This document shows positions 22,981 to 25,703 of a stretch of DNA of 25,703 nt, piece after piece. The position numbers and the translations under genes are program-made. The notes under the pieces were generated by a model. It had not been told where the DNA came from, searched no databases, and was given only the letters and a program-made list of their open reading frames with translations. How positions within the stretch are numbered: the first letter of the stretch is position 1; every line of letters starts with the position of its first letter. Source of the stretch: CBCPNA01 sp965120415 (GTDB taxonomy: Bacteria > Bacillota > Clostridia > Lachnospirales > CAG-274); the NCBI GenBank assembly GCA_965120415.1, contig CBCPNA010000044.1, positions 1-25,703 on the forward strand, written 5' to 3'.

Positions 22981-24378
22981 TTATTTTTTAAATAATTCTA
23001 TTCTGTTATAGAGTTTGTCTAGATTAGGGTCTTTTAAAAAGTTTTTTATAGGTATAATTTCTATATTATTATTTTTAATACGTTCTACTAAATTTTCATG
23101 TGTAACAACTATTTGAGCATCATCTTTAATATTATCAACAGATGTATTTGTAACAGAAATATCTAGCCCTAAATGCTTTATTCTTTCTTTAAACCTAGAT
23201 GCTCCCATAGCGCTAGAACCCATGCCAGCATCACAAGCAAAAACAATATTTGTTATATTTTCTGTATTTACTATATTTTCTGTATTTTTTAAGCTTATAT
23301 TACTTTCGCTATTTTTAAAATTTTTAACTTCTTCTTTACTTTTTTCTAAATCGCCTTCTTCTTTAGCAGTTTTTATTATTAAAGAAGATATAACAAAAGA
23401 TACAACTGTAGCTGCCAAAATACCTAAGATAACAGATAGCATACCACCTTTAGGGGCTAAAGCTAAAATAGCAAATACGCTCCCTGGTGATGCTGCAGCA
23501 ACAAGCCCTGCTCCTAATAATGAAAATGTTAAAACACCAACTGCACCACCTAATATAACTGCTATAATAAGAATAGGGTTCATTAATATATAAGGAAAGT
23601 ATATTTCATGTATACCACCGAAAAATTGTACAATTATTGCTCCTGGGGCTGATTGTTTACTACTACCTTTGCCAAAAATAGAATAAGCCAAAAGCACCCC
23701 AAGCCCCGGCCCTGGGTTTGTTTCAAGCAAAAACATGATAGATTTGCCTGTTTCTTCTACATCGGAAAGCCCTATAGGGGTTAATATACCATGATTTACT
23801 GCATTGTTTAAAAATAAGACTTTAGCTGGCTCTATAAATATAGATGCTAAAGGGAGTAGATTTTTTGAAACTATCCAGTTAACTCCTTCTTCTACAAGAT
23901 TAGTTGCTAACACTATAAAAGGGCCTATTATATAATAAGCTAATATAGCAAGGAGCATACCTAATATACCTATAGAAAAGTTGTTAACAAGCATCTCAAA
24001 GCCTGCTTTAATCTTGCCTTCAACAATTTTGTCAAAATATTTTATTAAAGCAGCAGCTAAAGGCCCCATAACCATAGCTCCTATAAGCATAGGTATATCT
24101 GCCCCAACTATAACACCCATAGTTGCTATAGCTCCTATAACAGCACCTCTTTTTTCTGCTATAGCATAACCACCTGTATAGCCTATTAATAAAGGTAAAA
24201 GATAATTTAGCATAGGGTCAACTATCGTTGCTAATTTTTCATTAGGGAACCAGCCATCAGCTATAAACAATGCTGTTAAAAAGCCCCATGCTATAAAAGC
24301 GCCTATATTAGGCATAACCATTCCACTTAAAAATTTACCAAAATTTTGGATATAATTTTTAAATGTTTTTTTATTCAT
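22981..24378 (-). CDS. mtlA: Mannitol-specific PTS enzyme IICB
   Basis: Membrane permease and phosphotransferase for mannitol, 465 residues. The IIC part (to ~335) has many membrane segments and the family motif GGIHEIYFPYILMNP as well as NAVNHGILTPIG; a charged linker (~340-370) joins it to the IIB domain, where ACDAGMGSSAMGAS contains the phosphorylated Cys. No IIA domain is attached; it is supplied by mtlF, 41 bases downstream. The ATG at 24378 is preferred to the GTG at 24387, which is only two bases after AAGGAA. First gene of the operon. No MtlR-type activator is in the window. Confidence 0.96.
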   Translation of the reverse strand: MNKKTFKNYIQNFGKFLSGMVMPNIGAFIAWGFLTALFIADGWFPNEKLATIVDPMLNYLLPLLIGYTGGYAIAEKRGAVIGAIATMGVIVGADIPMLIGAMVMGPLAAALIKYFDKIVEGKIKAGFEMLVNNFSIGILGMLLAILAYYIIGPFIVLATNLVEEGVNWIVSKNLLPLASIFIEPAKVLFLNNAVNHGILTPIGLSDVEETGKSIMFLLETNPGPGLGVLLAYSIFGKGSSKQSAPGAIIVQFFGGIHEIYFPYILMNPILIIAVILGGAVGVLTFSLLGAGLVAAASPGSVFAILALAPKGGMLSVILGILAATVVSFVISSLIIKTAKEEGDLEKSKEEVKNFKNSESNISLKNTENIVNTENITNIVFACDAGMGSSAMGASRFKERIKHLGLDISVTNTSVDNIKDDAQIVVTHENLVERIKNNNIEIIPIKNFLKDPNLDKLYNRIELFKK

Positions 24379-24420
24379 TAAACTCACTTCCTTAAAATGT
24401 TTAATTAAATTTAATACACT

Positions 24421-24426
24421 ATTATA
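24421..24426 (-). promoter_or_regulatory. Probable -10 box of the mannitol operon
   Basis: TATAAT on the minus strand, about 43 bases before the mtlA ATG. The matching -35 position (ACTTTT at 24444-24449) is poor, as expected of an activator-dependent promoter. No clear catabolite-response element recognised, and no terminator is seen after mreB, so read-through is possible. Confidence 0.45.
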
Positions 24427-24453
24427 AATAATGCAATAAAAGTAAAAGTTATT

Positions 24454-25470
24454 TTATTTAAATAGACGCTTTTTTTTATATTTTTTTGATATTTTAGTGC
24501 TATATTCTATATATTTGCCTGTACCTAAAGCTACACATAAAATAGCATCTTCAGCAACAACTGCATTTATGCCTATTTTTTCTTTTAAAAGTTTATCAAA
24601 ACCGTATATTAAAGCACCTCCGCCTGTTAAAACAATGCCCCTTTCATATATATCAGATGCAAGCTCGGGGGGAGTCTTTTCAAGCACTGTTTTTATATTA
24701 TTTATTATCATTTCTGTTGGTTCTTTTAAAGCTTCAAAAATGTCATCAGAAGAAATAATTGCTTTAGCTGGTAAGCCATCTTTTAGGCTTTTACCACTTA
24801 CTTCCATCTCAAGCTTAGAAATTTCTTTATATACAGTGCCTATTTTTATTTTTGCCTTTTCTGCCATTACTTCTCCTATAGATAGGTTATACTTTTTTTT
24901 AATATATTTTACTATAGCCTCATTAAAATAATCTCCAGCTATTCTTACAGATTTTTTAACAACAGATGCCCCTAAAGATATTACGGCAATATCTGTTGTA
25001 CCAGCTCCTATATCGATAATCATGCTACCACAAGCTCTCGATATATCTATACCAGAGCCTATAGCAGCAGCTACCGGTTCTTCTATAACAAATACCTTTC
25101 TTGCACCGGCATCTTTTGTTGCATCTTTAACTGCCTTTTTTTCAACCTCTGTAATTTCACTAGGTACACAAATAGCTATTTGAGGTAGGACAGAAGATTG
25201 CTTGCCTAATGCTTTATTAACAAAATATTTTATCATAACCTCTGCTATGTTGTAATCTGAAATTACACCGTCTCTTAAAGGCCTAATTACTTTTATATTA
25301 GTTGGGGCTTTACCTAACATTTCTTTTGCTTTTTTACCAACAGCGATGACTTTGTTTGTATCTTCTTCTAAAGCGACAACAGAAGGCTCTAAAAGGACAA
25401 TACCTTTGCCTTTTATATATATTAAAATGGTAGATGTACCTAAATCTATCCCTATATCTGAACTAAACAT
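24454..25470 (-). CDS. mreB: Rod-shape determining protein MreB
   Basis: Bacterial actin that guides lateral cell-wall synthesis beneath the membrane. 338 residues, typical length. Phosphate-1 loop IGIDLGTSTILIY, connect and phosphate-2 region SMIIDIGAGTTDIAVISLG, and adenosine motif GIVLTGGGALIYGFDKLL are intact; VIRPLRDGVISDY is a family hallmark. The C-terminus ends in a Lys-rich tail (KKYKKKRLFK). AAAGGAG lies seven bases before the ATG. mreC and mreD, the usual partners, do not follow; mtlA does, so this may be an mbl/mreBH-type second copy. The symbol is therefore given at family level. Confidence 0.93.
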   Translation of the reverse strand: MFSSDIGIDLGTSTILIYIKGKGIVLLEPSVVALEEDTNKVIAVGKKAKEMLGKAPTNIKVIRPLRDGVISDYNIAEVMIKYFVNKALGKQSSVLPQIAICVPSEITEVEKKAVKDATKDAGARKVFVIEEPVAAAIGSGIDISRACGSMIIDIGAGTTDIAVISLGASVVKKSVRIAGDYFNEAIVKYIKKKYNLSIGEVMAEKAKIKIGTVYKEISKLEMEVSGKSLKDGLPAKAIISSDDIFEALKEPTEMIINNIKTVLEKTPPELASDIYERGIVLTGGGALIYGFDKLLKEKIGINAVVAEDAILCVALGTGKYIEYSTKISKKYKKKRLFK

Positions 25471-25512
25471 TGATTTCTCCTTTTTATATTTAAAAACAAT
25501 AAACTTATATTT

Positions 25513-25518
25513 ATTATA
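25513..25518 (-). promoter_or_regulatory. Probable -10 box of mreB
   Basis: TATAAT on the minus strand, 43 bases before the mreB ATG; the -35 region (TTTTAA) is weak. Confidence 0.45.
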
Positions 25519-25561
25519 CCATTTTTTAACTTATTTTAAAAGCACTTTTTTATGATTGTAT

Positions 25562-25606
25562 AAAAAAATATCCCTATTAATTTAAAATAAATTAACAAGG
25601 ATATTT
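25562..25606 (-). terminator. Minus-strand terminator upstream of mreB
   Basis: AAATATCC (25566-25573) pairs with GGATATTT (25599-25606), with an inner 7-bp TTAATTT/AAATTAA stem; on the minus strand the helix runs into TTTTTTT. It would end the gene whose tail lies at 25671-25703. Confidence 0.75.
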
Positions 25607-25670
25607 TGCATTGTACAAAAGGGGGTAACTTTAATTATCCATCTAAAAAGATAGCAAAACTTTGGTATAA

Positions 25671-25703
25671 TTATTGATATTTATTGTTGTTATTGTTGTT
25701 GTT
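25671..25703 (-). CDS. 3' tip of an Asn-rich minus-strand reading frame, partial
   Basis: Reading into the window from the right edge on the minus strand, one frame gives seven consecutive Asn codons (mixed AAC and AAT), then Lys-Tyr-Gln and a TAA stop. A terminator follows 64 bases later, in keeping with a real gene end. Only ten codons are visible, so no function can be assigned; it may also be a non-coding trinucleotide repeat. Confidence 0.4.
   Translation of the reverse strand, partial: NNNNNNNKYQ

Noticed and set aside
23222..24169. Plus-strand reading frames inside mtlA
   Set aside because: Antisense shadows of a hydrophobic membrane protein; no ribosome binding sites or family features.

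Overview
The window looks like a chromosomal piece of a low-GC Gram-positive anaerobe, most likely a clostridium of the Lachnospirales type. This is inferred from the very A+T-rich DNA, the ylmE-sepF-ylmG-ylmH gene order, a Gram-positive style split mannitol PTS, a lysine (L-box) riboswitch, and an S-layer-like protein ending in a copper-amine-oxidase-N1-type domain. No 16S gene or other species marker is present, so the genus is left open. No rRNA, tRNA, CRISPR array, insertion sequence or prophage is visible.

Layout. (1) 3-2408 (+): 3' part of a large, apparently highly expressed surface protein, then a terminator. (2) 2568-4118 (+): an orphan sensor histidine kinase with its own promoter, a ~115-nt leader and a terminator. 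(3) 4182-7434 (+): a YtrA-like GntR regulator, an ABC ATPase and a large permease behind a consensus promoter overlaid by TGTA/TACA palindromes; it ends in a terminator hairpin identical to the one just upstream. (4) 7448-8514 (-): 5-formyl-THF cyclo-ligase and a ferritin-like protein. (5) 8696-14513 (+): a tight six-gene operon: HlyD-like membrane protein, ylmE (frameshifted), sepF, ylmG/yggT, ylmH, dnaX. (6) 14556-17546 (+): promoter, lysine riboswitch plus terminator, then asd-dapA-dapB. (7) 17547-18141: a 595-base gene-free stretch containing a perfect consensus promoter that runs almost directly into a terminator. (8) 18142-21022 (+): rsmD, coaD, a coiled-coil gene and lysC. (9) 21365-24378 (-): mannitol operon mtlA-mtlF-mtlD. 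(10) 24454-25470 (-): mreB, then the 3' tip of an Asn-rich minus-strand reading frame at the right edge.

How the genes work together. LysC, Asd, DapA and DapB are the first four steps from aspartate towards diaminopimelate and lysine. They lie in two transcription units; only asd-dapA-dapB sits behind the lysine riboswitch, while LysC carries ACT domains and a probable internal start for a separate regulatory subunit. The division genes share an operon with the clamp-loader gene dnaX. The mannitol genes form a complete uptake and oxidation route: phosphorylation by EIIA/EIICB, then oxidation to fructose 6-phosphate.

The content is largely core metabolism and cell biology, and I do not see a convincing wholly new system. 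The points most worth a second look are the double lesion in ylmE (an (AT)6 frameshift plus a non-ATG/GTG/TTG start), the promoter-terminator unit at 17779-17860, the internal lysC start, the slippery site in dnaX, and the two unassigned leaders before the kinase and the HlyD-like gene. Several start codons were moved to fit ribosome binding sites (asd, coaD, mtlF, mtlA).
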